Part shown: positions 56,224-64,000 of the stretch, piece by piece
Numbering within the stretch: the first letter of the stretch is position 1
Layout: each line of letters starts with the position of its first letter
Assembly (NCBI RefSeq): GCF_000153465.1
Contig: NZ_CH672387.1
Coordinates: 2,767,903 to 2,831,902 of the forward strand
Direction of reading: 5' to 3'
Length of the DNA: 64,000 nt
Source of the DNA: Aurantimonas manganoxydans SI85-9A1
GTDB taxonomy: Bacteria; Pseudomonadota; Alphaproteobacteria; Rhizobiales; Rhizobiaceae
Translations under genes and position numbers: made by a program
The notes under the pieces: generated by a model
The model's database searches: none
Told to the model about the DNA's origin: nothing
What the model saw: the letters and a program-made list of their open reading frames with translations, nothing else

Positions 56224-58301
56224 ACTGGTCGGTCGATTTCGCGCCGTTCTTCTCCTGGACGGTGATCGCCCTTCTCGCGGTCCCGGCGGTGCTGCTCGCG
56301 CTGGCGTTGGTGGTCGCGCGCATCCGCGGCGCACTGGTGCGCATCCTCGCCATCGCGGCGCTGCTGCTGGCGATCATGAACCCGGTGGTGCTGCAGGAAG
56401 AGCGTGATCCGCTGAAGAGCGTCGTCGCCCTCGTGGTCGATCGCAGCCAGAGCCAGACCATCGGCGAGCGCAACGCGCAGGCCGACGCCACGGAAGCGGC
56501 GCTGAAGGAGAGCCTCGCCCGCTATCCCGAATTCCAGGTGCGCACCGTCGAGGCCCGCTCCGGCGCCTCGCCCACCGACGGCGCCACCACGGCTCTGTTC
56601 GGCGCCCTCTCCGGCGCACTCAAGGATGTCGCGCCGGCCCGCGTTGCCGGCGCCATCATGGTGACGGACGGCCAGATCCACGACATTCCGGCCGAAGCCC
56701 AGGCGCTCGGCTTTGACGCGCCGGTCCATGGGCTGATCACCGGTCAGCCGGACGAGTTCGACCGCCGGATCGAGATCACCACCAGCCCGCGCTTCGGTCT
56801 GGTCGACGAGGACCAGAGGCTGCGCTACCGCGTCCTCGATGACGGCCCGGCCGCCTCCGACCGGCCGGTCGAGGTGCAGGTCTTCCTGAATGGCGACCTG
56901 ATCTCCCGGGAGAGCGTGCGCCCCGGCGGCGATGCGGAGTTCGTCTTCCAGCTCCCCCGCGCCGGCAAGAACATCCTTGAACTCGTCGCCGCCCGCGCCC
57001 CGAACGAGATCACTCCGGTCAACAACCGCGCGATCGCGGTGGTCGACGGCATTCGCGAGAACCTGCGGGTGCTGCTGGTCTCGGGCGAACCCCATGCCGG
57101 CGAGCGCACCTGGCGCAATCTCCTGAAATCCGACGCGGCCGTCGATCTGGTGCATTTCACCATCCTGCGGCCACCGGAAAAGCAGGACGGCACGCCGATC
57201 GACCAGCTGTCGCTCATCGCTTTCCCGACGCGCGAGCTCTTCGTCGAGAAGATCGACGATTTCGACCTGATCATCTTCGACCGCTATCAGGAGCGCGGCG
57301 TGCTGCCGTCGCTCTATTTCGACTACATCGCCCAGTATGTGCAGAATGGCGGCGCAATGCTGATCGCCTCCGGCCCGGAATATGCCAGCCAGGAAAGCGT
57401 CGCCCGCACCCCGCTGCAGTCGATCCTGCCGGCCCTGCCAACGGGCGACATCGAACAGAGCGCCTTCCGGCCGCAGATCTCCGAGATCGGCCGCAAGCAT
57501 CCGGTGACGCGCAACCTGCCCGGCTCGGCCAGCGAGCCGCCGGACTGGAGCCGCTGGTTCCGCTCGATCGACGTGAGCGAGTCAGAGGGCGAAACGGTGA
57601 TGGACGGGCCGGACGGCAAGCCGCTGCTGGTGCTGGACCGGGTCGGCGAAGGCCGCATCGCGCTTCTCCTGTCCGATCAGGAATGGCTCTGGTCGCGCGG
57701 TTTCGAAGGCGGCGGCCCGCATGTCGCCCTGTTCCGCCGCCTTGCCCATTGGCTGATGAAGGAGCCGGAACTGGAGGAAGAGGCGTTGGACGCCGAGGCC
57801 CGCGGTTCCGACCTCGTCGTCACGCGCCAGACCATCGGCGATGCCCCCGGCCCGGCAACCGTCCTGACGCCGTCCGGCGAGGCGGTCACCCTGCCGCTGA
57901 ACGAGGTGGGCGCCGGCCGCTACGAAGGCGTGCTGGAGACCGAAGAACTCGGCCTGTTCCAGGCGGCCAACGACGATCTGCGGGCGCTGGCCAATGTCGG
58001 TCCGGTCAATCCGCGCGAATATCGCGAAGCCATCTCCACCGGCGACAAGCTGCAGCCGCTTTCGGACGCCACCCGCGGCAGCGTGCGCCGGGTGGCCGAT
58101 GGTGACGGCGAATTGTCCGTCCCGCGGGTCGTGCCGGTCAGCGGCCGTGCCAATGCCGACGGCCGCGACTGGATCGGCCTGAAGACCACCGACGAGACCG
58201 TACTGCGCGGCGTCGACCGTACGCCCCTCTTCGCCGGCTTCCTCGGCCTTGCCGTGCTCCTCATGGCGCTGTCGGCGACCTGGTATCGCGAGGGCCGGTA
58301 G
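56220..58301 (+). CDS. large membrane protein of the moxR cluster (glutamine-amidotransferase-like region)
   Basis: A 693-residue protein. Two N-terminal TM helices (WTVIALLAVPAVLLALALVV, LAIAALLLAIMNPVV) precede a VWA-like domain (VVALVVDRSQSQT, AGAIMVTDGQIHD), a beta-rich part, and a class-I glutaminase-like alpha/beta region (LRVLLVSGEPHAG, YVQNGGAMLIASGPEY). No catalytic triad is evident. A C-terminal TM (LFAGFLGLAVLLMALSATWY) ends it. It overlaps the preceding gene by four bases and closes the four-gene cluster. Confidence 0.85.
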   Translation: MNWSVDFAPFFSWTVIALLAVPAVLLALALVVARIRGALVRILAIAALLLAIMNPVVLQEERDPLKSVVALVVDRSQSQTIGERNAQADATEAALKESLARYPEFQVRTVEARSGASPTDGATTALFGALSGALKDVAPARVAGAIMVTDGQIHDIPAEAQALGFDAPVHGLITGQPDEFDRRIEITTSPRFGLVDEDQRLRYRVLDDGPAASDRPVEVQVFLNGDLISRESVRPGGDAEFVFQLPRAGKNILELVAARAPNEITPVNNRAIAVVDGIRENLRVLLVSGEPHAGERTWRNLLKSDAAVDLVHFTILRPPEKQDGTPIDQLSLIAFPTRELFVEKIDDFDLIIFDRYQERGVLPSLYFDYIAQYVQNGGAMLIASGPEYASQESVARTPLQSILPALPTGDIEQSAFRPQISEIGRKHPVTRNLPGSASEPPDWSRWFRSIDVSESEGETVMDGPDGKPLLVLDRVGEGRIALLLSDQEWLWSRGFEGGGPHVALFRRLAHWLMKEPELEEEALDAEARGSDLVVTRQTIGDAPGPATVLTPSGEAVTLPLNEVGAGRYEGVLETEELGLFQAANDDLRALANVGPVNPREYREAISTGDKLQPLSDATRGSVRRVADGDGELSVPRVVPVSGRANADGRDWIGLKTTDETVLRGVDRTPLFAGFLGLAVLLMALSATWYREGR

Positions 58302-58388
58302 GGCTGCGTCTCTGTCGAGAGCCTTGCCTAACGCTTCGGCACCTCTAGTGTGGGAACACGTCGACACGCCGAACATGCTGGAGCCGCC

Positions 58389-59579
58389 ATGTGGTTTCGT
58401 CTGCTTGCCACGGTCTTCGCGGTGCTTCTGCTGCAAGCCCCGGCCTTCGCTGACGTCAAGGACAGGATCGCGTCCCTGGCGCCCTCCGGGCTGGTGTTCG
58501 TGCTGGACGAAGACGGCAACGAGCTGCTTGCCCAGAACGCCGACCAGCCCTTCGTCCCGGCGTCGGTCGCCAAGCTCGTCACGGCGTGGCTGGCGATGGA
58601 GGAGCTGGGCGGCGATTATCGCTTCAAGACGCAGTTCTATCTCGGCGACGACAGGGTGCTGTATGTGCGCGGCGGCGGCGACCCGTTCCTGGTTTCCGAG
58701 GAACTCGCCGTGCTCGCGCCGAAGCTCCTCGACGAAACCGGCACGGAGCCTTTCACCGGCATCGTGGTCGATGCGAGCTACTATCCCGCCGAGCTCCGCA
58801 TCCCGGGGATCGAGGCCACCGACGAAGCCTACGACGCGCTGAATTCGGCGCTCGCCGTCAACTTCAACACGATCAACGCCCGTCGCAATGGCAAGACGGT
58901 CCGGTCGGCCGAGGAGCAGACACCGATCACGCCGCTCGCCATCAGCCAGTTCCGTGCGCGCGGCCCCAACGGTCGCAGCCGGATCAGCCTGACCCAGGAA
59001 GATCCGAGCATCGGTATCCGCTATGCGGGTGAGCTGCTCGCCGCCTTCATCGAGCGGTCCGGCGGCAGTGTGAAGGGCGAGATATCGCTCGGACCGGTCG
59101 CCGCCGGACTGACACCGGTCTATGTGCACGAGCAGTCGCGCGATCTTGCGGAAATCCTGCGGCAGATGCTGATCGGCTCGAACAACTACATCGCCAACCA
59201 GGTCTTTCTAGAAATCGGTGCGCAGCGCGAAGGCGGACCGGTCAGTCTCGGAAAATCGATCCGTGTCGCGCGCGAGATCTTCGCCGCGCATGACGTGCCC
59301 GACGCCATGCAACTGGTGGAGGGCTCGGGCATCAGCCGCGACAATAGCTTCACGGCGCGCGGCCTCGCCCGCGTGCTGGGCCATTTCGCGCCCCACGCCG
59401 AGCTCCTGCGCAAGACCCGTGCGGGCTCCCGCTACAAGACCGGCACCTTCTCCGGCGTCAGCACGCTGGCCGGCTTCGCCAGGACCGCAGAGCACGGCGA
59501 CGTGCGGTTCGTGATCTCGCTGAACGGCGGCGGCAAGCTACGCTTCCGCCTGCTCACCGCCATCGAACGTGACTTCTGA
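58389..59579 (+). CDS. D-alanyl-D-alanine carboxypeptidase (peptidase S13, PBP4 type)
   Basis: A 396-residue penicillin-binding protein. A Sec signal (LLATVFAVLLLQAPAFA) is followed by the SxxK nucleophile in PASVAKLVTAWL, the SxN-type GSNNYIANQVFL and the KTG box in SRYKTGTFSGVS. It trims or cuts peptidoglycan cross-links in the periplasm. At 396 residues it is shorter than E. coli DacB (477), with a reduced inserted region. GGAG lies five bases before ATG 58389. Confidence 0.92.
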   Translation: MWFRLLATVFAVLLLQAPAFADVKDRIASLAPSGLVFVLDEDGNELLAQNADQPFVPASVAKLVTAWLAMEELGGDYRFKTQFYLGDDRVLYVRGGGDPFLVSEELAVLAPKLLDETGTEPFTGIVVDASYYPAELRIPGIEATDEAYDALNSALAVNFNTINARRNGKTVRSAEEQTPITPLAISQFRARGPNGRSRISLTQEDPSIGIRYAGELLAAFIERSGGSVKGEISLGPVAAGLTPVYVHEQSRDLAEILRQMLIGSNNYIANQVFLEIGAQREGGPVSLGKSIRVAREIFAAHDVPDAMQLVEGSGISRDNSFTARGLARVLGHFAPHAELLRKTRAGSRYKTGTFSGVSTLAGFARTAEHGDVRFVISLNGGGKLRFRLLTAIERDF

Positions 59580-59720
59580 CGGGAGCCACCGCGCATTGGA
59601 CTGCATTGTCGTAGGGACGCATGCGCGTTGGCAAACGGCAGATCTGCCCCGCCCGGACAAACGAGGACTATCCGGTCGGGGCGTCGCTGAGGGGTAGACA
59701 ATCGTTCGAAATCGAAGCTG

Positions 59721-60734
59721 TCAGAAACCTTCGAGCACGATCTTGCCCTTGGCCCGGCCGGCTTCGGACTTGCGATGTGCTTCCTTCAGGGTCTCGGCAT
59801 TGATCGGCGTCATCACCTCGCCGAGCGTCGTGCGGATTCTGCCGGTGTCGATCAGCTCGGCGACGTTGTTCAGCAGCTTGCCCTGCTCGTCCATGTCGGC
59901 GGTCTCGAACATCGATCGGGTGAACATGAACTCCCAGTGGGTGGACACGGACTTCTGCTTGAAGGCCGAGACGTTCAGCGCCTCGGGGTCGTCGATCAGG
60001 CCGAAATGTCCCTGCGGCGCGATCAGTTCGACGATCGCGTCCAGATTGTCGGCGGTCCCGTTGGTCGAGAAGACGAAGCCGGGCGAACCGATGCCGAGGG
60101 CCTTGATCTCGTCGGCCAGCGGCTTGCTGTGATCGATCACATGGTGCGCGCCGAGATCCATGACCCAGTCGCGGGTTTCGGGACGTGACGCCGTGGCGAT
60201 GACCGTCAGGTCGGTCAGGGCCCGAACCAGTTGGATGGCGATCGAGGCGACCCCGCCGGCGCCGCCGATGATCAGGATGGCGTTCGCCGAGCCCGGCACC
60301 TTCCGGGTCAGGTCGAACCGGTCGAACAGCATTTCCCACGCCGTGATCGCGGTCAGCGGCAGCGCCGCCGCTTCGGCGTCGGAGAGCGAGGCCGGCTTGT
60401 GTCCCACGATGCGCTCGTCGACGAGATGGAACTGGCTGTTGGCCCCGGGACGCACCAGCGATCCGGCATAGTAGACGTCGTCGCCGACCTTGAAGCCCGC
60501 GACGGATTCGCCGGTCTCGACGACGCGGCCCACCGCGTCCCAGCCTAGCACTTTCCACGCACCGTCCGGATCGACATTGGCCCGGATCTTGTAGTCGACC
60601 GGGTTGACCGAAATCGCGCGGACCTCGACAAGAAGATCGCGGCCCGCCGGAACGGGCCGGTCGAGTTCCACGTTGACCAGCGCGTCCGGCCGATCGATCG
60701 CTCCGGCATTCCTGTACGCAATCGCTTTCATCAT
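59721..60734 (-). CDS. zinc-type alcohol dehydrogenase-like / quinone oxidoreductase (MDR family)
   Basis: A 337-residue medium-chain reductase. VRAISVNPVDYKIRANVDPD, WDAVGRVVETGESVAGFKVG and the NAD(P)H motif ILIIGGAGGVASIAIQLVRA are present, and the cysteines and histidines of the catalytic and structural zinc sites are absent, so it is a zinc-free quinone/enone reductase. FDLTRKVPGSANAILI suits the zinc-binding-alcohol-dehydrogenase (ZADH/YhdH-like) subgroup. It starts at one of two adjacent ATGs (60732-60734 or 60729-60731). It faces a cysteine-bearing HxlR regulator. Confidence 0.92.
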   Translation of the reverse strand: MMKAIAYRNAGAIDRPDALVNVELDRPVPAGRDLLVEVRAISVNPVDYKIRANVDPDGAWKVLGWDAVGRVVETGESVAGFKVGDDVYYAGSLVRPGANSQFHLVDERIVGHKPASLSDAEAAALPLTAITAWEMLFDRFDLTRKVPGSANAILIIGGAGGVASIAIQLVRALTDLTVIATASRPETRDWVMDLGAHHVIDHSKPLADEIKALGIGSPGFVFSTNGTADNLDAIVELIAPQGHFGLIDDPEALNVSAFKQKSVSTHWEFMFTRSMFETADMDEQGKLLNNVAELIDTGRIRTTLGEVMTPINAETLKEAHRKSEAGRAKGKIVLEGF

Positions 60735-60817
60735 CCTGCTCCGTCACACCATCCGATTGAACAGGGCCGAAGATGTCTCTATGCTTGCGTGACAGCAATA
60801 CGCACAAATGACGCCAC

Positions 60818-60837
60818 TAGTATCAAATAGGATACCA
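60818..60837. promoter_or_regulatory. inverted repeat in the ADH/HxlR intergenic region
   Basis: TAGTATC, six spacer bases, then GATACCA: a perfect GTATC/GATAC core with one further partly matched pair. It ends two bases before the HxlR start codon and is a good candidate for the regulator's own operator, also able to affect the divergent reductase. Confidence 0.6.
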
Positions 60838-60839
60838 CC

Positions 60840-61223
60840 ATGGCGAAGGTCCGGCATTCCCGGTTCGACTGCACCCCGGGCTGTTTCGTCGAGGCGGCGA
60901 TCGGGCTGATCGACGGCAAGTGGAAGTCGGTGATCCTGTTCCACCTGCTGGACGGAACGTTGCGGTTCGGCGAACTGAAGCGGCATCTCGTCAGCATCAC
61001 GCCACGAACGCTGACGAACCAGCTGCGGGAGATGGAGGAAGACGGCCTCATCGACCGCAAGATCTATGCGCAGGTGCCGCCGAAGGTCGAATACAGCCTG
61101 ACGCCGCTCGGCCGCAGCATGGAGCCGATCCTGCGGGCGCTGAAACAGTGGGGCGACGCCAATATCGGCCTTTACGGCAAACCGCAGAAGCCGGAATCGC
61201 ACGGCAAACTCGCGGCTGCGTGA
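60840..61223 (+). CDS. HxlR-family regulator with N-terminal cysteines (QorR/YodB-like)
   Basis: A 127-residue winged helix: GLIDGKWKSVILFHLLDGTL, ITPRTLTNQLREMEEDGLID and the wing PPKVEYSLTPLGRSM. C11 and C15 in DCTPGCFVEAA sit where redox-sensing members (QorR, YodB) hold their reactive cysteine. With the divergent quinone reductase, this predicts a quinone/electrophile response, by inference. An AGGA site lies seven bases before ATG 60840, inside the inverted repeat. Confidence 0.9.
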   Translation: MAKVRHSRFDCTPGCFVEAAIGLIDGKWKSVILFHLLDGTLRFGELKRHLVSITPRTLTNQLREMEEDGLIDRKIYAQVPPKVEYSLTPLGRSMEPILRALKQWGDANIGLYGKPQKPESHGKLAAA

Positions 61224-61313
61224 GCCGAGCGCGATGCAGAGGCGCCGGTCGCCGCGCCCGAGGACATTGTTTCCGGCACCTGCCCGCGCACCGCGCCTCT
61301 GACCCGGTTCTGT

Positions 61314-61829
61314 TCAGTCCCGCCGAGCTCCCACCGTACCCCTCACTTCAGCCAACGCGCCTGCGATCAGTTCGAGGCCCAGGAGCCGGGCCAGATCGAC
61401 GGGCCCCGGCATGATCACCGAGCCGCGCGGCAGAGGGCGATAGCCGAGCGGCGCGTAATAGGGCGGATCGCCGACGAGGATGATCGAGTTCTCGCCCGCC
61501 TCGCGGGCTGCCGTCGCGGCGCGTTGCATCAGCGCCTTGCCGACGCCACGGTTCTTGAAGGCAGGCCGGACCGCGAGCGGCCCCAGCATCAGCGACGGCG
61601 CGTCGCCGATCGCGATCGGGGTCAGCCGGACCGAACCGATGATCGCCCCGCCGTGCTCGGCGACGAAGGAGAGCCCCGGCGCATGGCGGGCCATCTCGCG
61701 AACACGCTCGGCGGCGCGGGTGAAGCGACCAGGGCCGAACGCCTCGGCGGCGATGGCATCGATAGAGGCATGGTGGTCAGGGTGTTCCGGCAGATACCGG
61801 ACGTCGGAAAGGGCAAGCATGACGGGCAT
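61314..61829 (-). CDS. GNAT family N-acetyltransferase (YhbS-like)
   Basis: A 171-residue acetyltransferase: HHASIDAIAAEAFGPGRFTR, FVAEHGGAIIGSVRLTPIAI, the acetyl-CoA segment VRPAFKNRGVGKALMQRAA (R-x-x-G-x-G/A) and ILVGDPPYYAPLGYRPL, typical of the YhbS group. The substrate is unknown. ATG 61827-61829 is the first plausible start; an ATG three codons later is equally possible. Convergent with the HxlR gene. Confidence 0.9.
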   Translation of the reverse strand: MPVMLALSDVRYLPEHPDHHASIDAIAAEAFGPGRFTRAAERVREMARHAPGLSFVAEHGGAIIGSVRLTPIAIGDAPSLMLGPLAVRPAFKNRGVGKALMQRAATAAREAGENSIILVGDPPYYAPLGYRPLPRGSVIMPGPVDLARLLGLELIAGALAEVRGTVGARRD

Positions 61830-62122
61830 TCCAGGTCGGGCGGGCGTCAGCGCCGCTCGCTGGGCTCCCATCGGCTGATCGGGATACCGGCAAACGACGA
61901 CGGTCAGTGCGCGTTCGCGCAGATCCTGTGTCGTCGTCGGCGGATGATCATCGGGCGCTCCTCAATCCTGGCAATCCGGTTAGCACTGCGATCCGGGAAG
62001 GTCCAGCCGGAGCCCATCCGGCCGGTTGGTGCCCGATCGTTGACGCTGCGTCGCGGCTGCCACAGGAACGGGCCGGTGCCACTTCGGTTAGTCTGGCGAA
62101 CCCGAACCGAAGGAGATCGCCA

Positions 62123-63115
62123 ATGGGACTGCTCGTAGACGGCCAGTGGCAGGACAAATGGTACGATACGAAATCGACAGGTGGCAGCTTCCAGCGCTCG
62201 ACCACGAGCTTTCGCGACTGGATCACCGCCGACGGATCGCCCGGCCCGGACGGCCAGACCGGCTACAAGGCCGAGCCTGGCCGCTACAATCTCTACGTCT
62301 CCCTCGCCTGCCCCTGGGCCCACCGCACGCTGATCGCCCGCAAGCTGAAGAAGCTAGAGGACGTGATTTCCCTGTCGGTGGTCGACTACCACATGGGCGA
62401 GGAAGGCTGGGTCTTCTCCGACCGTCCCGGGGCAATTCCCGATCCGATCTTCGGCAAGAAGCGGCTCTATGAGATCTACTTGGAAGCCGACCCGCACTAC
62501 ACCGGGCGGGTGACCGTGCCGGTCCTCTGGGACAAGCAGACCGGGACCATCGTCAACAATGAGTCTGCCGAAATCCTGCGCATCCTGAACCGCGGCTTCG
62601 ACGCCTATGGCGATGCCTCGGTCGACCTGTCACCCGACGAGCTGCGGGACGACATCGATGCGATCAACGCGGACGTCTACGACCACGTCAACAACGGCGT
62701 CTACAAATGCGGCTTCGCGACGACGCAGCGGGCATACGAGAAGCCCTTCGAGCAACTCTTCGATGCGCTCGATCGGCTCGAGGCGTTGCTGTCGAAGCAG
62801 CGCTACCTCGTCGCCAGCGCCGCGCCGACCGAGGCGGACTGGCGGTTGTTCACGACGCTGATCCGGTTCGACCCGGTCTATTTCGGGCACTTCAAATGCA
62901 ATCTGCAGCAGATCAGAGACTACCCGAACCTCTTCAAATACATGCTTGAACTGTATCAGGTTCCGGGCGTGGCCGAGACGGTCGACTTCGACCATATCAA
63001 GGGCCACTACTATTCCAGCCACGCGACGATCAATCCGACCGGCATCATTCCTGTCGGTCCGAAGCAGGATCTCACCGTGCCGCACGGGCGCGAGCGGCTG
63101 GCCGTTCACCAATAG
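62123..63115 (+). CDS. glutathionyl-hydroquinone reductase (Xi-class GST)
   Basis: A 330-residue enzyme that reduces glutathionyl-hydroquinones. The catalytic C63 lies in SLACPWAHRTLIA, followed by LSVVDYHMGEEGWVFSD, the DPHYTGRVTVPVLWDKQTG and NNESAEILRILN segments, and the helical domain with RYLVASAAPTEADWRLFTTL. This is the YqjG/PcpF/ECM4 family. AAGGAG precedes ATG 62123. Its 3' end overlaps the convergent Nudix gene by ten bases. It matches the quinone theme of the genes to its left. Confidence 0.95.
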   Translation: MGLLVDGQWQDKWYDTKSTGGSFQRSTTSFRDWITADGSPGPDGQTGYKAEPGRYNLYVSLACPWAHRTLIARKLKKLEDVISLSVVDYHMGEEGWVFSDRPGAIPDPIFGKKRLYEIYLEADPHYTGRVTVPVLWDKQTGTIVNNESAEILRILNRGFDAYGDASVDLSPDELRDDIDAINADVYDHVNNGVYKCGFATTQRAYEKPFEQLFDALDRLEALLSKQRYLVASAAPTEADWRLFTTLIRFDPVYFGHFKCNLQQIRDYPNLFKYMLELYQVPGVAETVDFDHIKGHYYSSHATINPTGIIPVGPKQDLTVPHGRERLAVHQ

Positions 63116-63567
63116 GGATCGCGCGTCGTCTCGCCGGCCAGTTCGGCGAGACGACGCCGGGTTGCATTGGTGGTGCCATCCGGCAGCTCGCCGGGCGCAA
63201 AGAACCCCATCTCGGCAATCTCGGCGCCCGGCTTGTAGTTCGCCTCGCGCCGGAACGCGCCGCAGCGATAGAGCAGCACGTGGTCGCGGTTGGAGGCGTT
63301 GCGGTTGAAATGGGCCGAGACCAGCTCCGGCTCGTCCGAAAGTACGATCCCCGCCTCCTCTCGCACCTCGCGGGTCATCGCCTCCGCCGCCGTCTCGCCG
63401 GGATCGACACCGCCGCCGGGCAGGTACCAGCCCGAGACATAGGTGTGTCGCACGAGGCAGATCCGCCCCGCGTCGTCGAAGACGAAACCGCGGACGCCGA
63501 GGGTCATGGGCCGTGCCACCACATGCACGCCATGCAGAATGCGCACCATCAGTTTCTCGAAACGCAT
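63106..63567 (-). CDS. Nudix hydrolase
   Basis: A 153-residue Nudix protein with a complete box, GGGVDPGETAAEAMTREVRE followed by EAGI, and no extra domain to reveal its substrate. The ATG at 63565-63567 has AAGGA six bases upstream; the longer frame is unsupported. It ends ten bases inside the convergent glutathionyl-hydroquinone reductase gene. Confidence 0.92.
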   Translation of the reverse strand: MRFEKLMVRILHGVHVVARPMTLGVRGFVFDDAGRICLVRHTYVSGWYLPGGGVDPGETAAEAMTREVREEAGIVLSDEPELVSAHFNRNASNRDHVLLYRCGAFRREANYKPGAEIAEMGFFAPGELPDGTTNATRRRLAELAGETTRDPYW

Positions 63568-63624
63568 CGCCGTCCTTCGTTCGCCAACCCTAGCAATCCG
63601 TCGCTCCTCACCTAGGATGACAGG

Positions 63625-64000
63625 CATGTTTCGTCTTGCCCATCTCTCCGATATCCATCTCGGTCCATTGCCTGAATTGTCGATCCGCGAACTCGCGTCG
63701 AAGCGGGTGACCGGTTACGTCAACTGGCATCGCAATCGCCGCAGGGTGATGTTCGGCGACACGCTCGCCAACCTCATCCAGGACCTGCAGCAGGAAGCGC
63801 CGGACCACATCGCCGTCACCGGCGACCTCGTCAATCTGGCCACCAAGGTCGAGACCATGGCGGCGCGCATCTGGCTCGAGGAGCTCGGCAAGCCGCACGA
63901 CGTCTCCGTGGTGCCGGGCAATCACGACGCCTATGTGCCCGGCGCGCTGAAGCGGTCCTACCGGGAATGGTACGAGTACATGATCGGCGACAATCCGCTG
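63625..64000 (+). CDS. metallophosphoesterase (3' end outside window)
   Basis: The first 125 codons of a calcineurin-type phosphoesterase: HLSDIHLG supplies the Asp/His ligands, AVTGDLVNL the bridging aspartate and VVPGNHDAYV the GNH(D/E) motif, all at the usual spacing. The substrate is unknown. ATG 63625 was chosen; an ATG three codons upstream (63616) is in frame. Confidence 0.93.

Overview
The window is a chromosomal segment of a high-GC alphaproteobacterium, most likely in the order Hyphomicrobiales (rhizobia and relatives). The pointers are a short rhizobial-type flagellin, a UvrB with long N- and C-terminal extensions, a fused-free petABC cytochrome bc1 operon next to a paired exporter and trmL, a PetP/PetR-type regulator pair, a BA14K-like secreted protein, and the cca-nudix-DUF1285 block facing a moxR cluster. 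No rRNA, tRNA, prophage, integrase or CRISPR array is visible. Most of the segment is ordinary, densely packed housekeeping sequence with many 4-base ATGA/GTGA overlaps between neighbouring genes.

Layout. 0-3.6 kb: end of a YihY/BrkB membrane protein, an HxlR regulator divergent from a small NTF2-like/SDR operon, and a flagellin gene with its terminator. 4-12.2 kb is the accessory part: uvrB, then an 850-bp stretch packed with interspersed repeats and a second copy of the last ~145 bp of uvrB, then a strongly AT-rich ~2.2-kb island holding one NACHT-family NTPase gene with a 4 x 27-bp internal tandem repeat and a small amber-interrupted overlapping frame, then more repeats around a hypothetical protein and an acetyltransferase. 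12.2-16.3 kb: three tiny exported proteins, a methyltransferase, pyroglutamyl peptidase, cold-shock protein and a repeat-bearing secreted protein.

16.3-36.6 kb: MBL hydrolase, ilvE divergent from a petP-petR-histidine kinase operon, a ybjN-proC-csaA cluster, ubiK-like gene, lgt-midA-pgeF, an unusual M24-family protein, prs, rplY-pth-ychF, two overlapping MaoC genes and a GGDEF-EAL protein. 36.6-48.7 kb: apt, an ABM-domain protein, petABC, a two-gene ABC exporter, trmL, a 59-residue protein, a CaCA antiporter, hemF and a DUF1059 protein. 48.7-64 kb: cca/nudix/DUF1285 divergent from a four-gene moxR/DUF58/BatA-like membrane cluster, an S13 D-Ala-D-Ala carboxypeptidase, a zinc-independent-type ADH/quinone reductase divergent from a cysteine-bearing HxlR regulator, a GNAT, a glutathionyl-hydroquinone reductase, a Nudix hydrolase and the start of a metallophosphoesterase.

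The genes describe an aerobic, flagellated cell respiring through a bc1 complex, with c-di-GMP signalling. The best candidate for something undescribed is the AT-rich NACHT island: it looks like a horizontally acquired single-gene STAND-type defence module, inserted among mobile intergenic repeats beside a duplicated piece of uvrB. Gene functions are read from motifs and family resemblance only; no database search was run.
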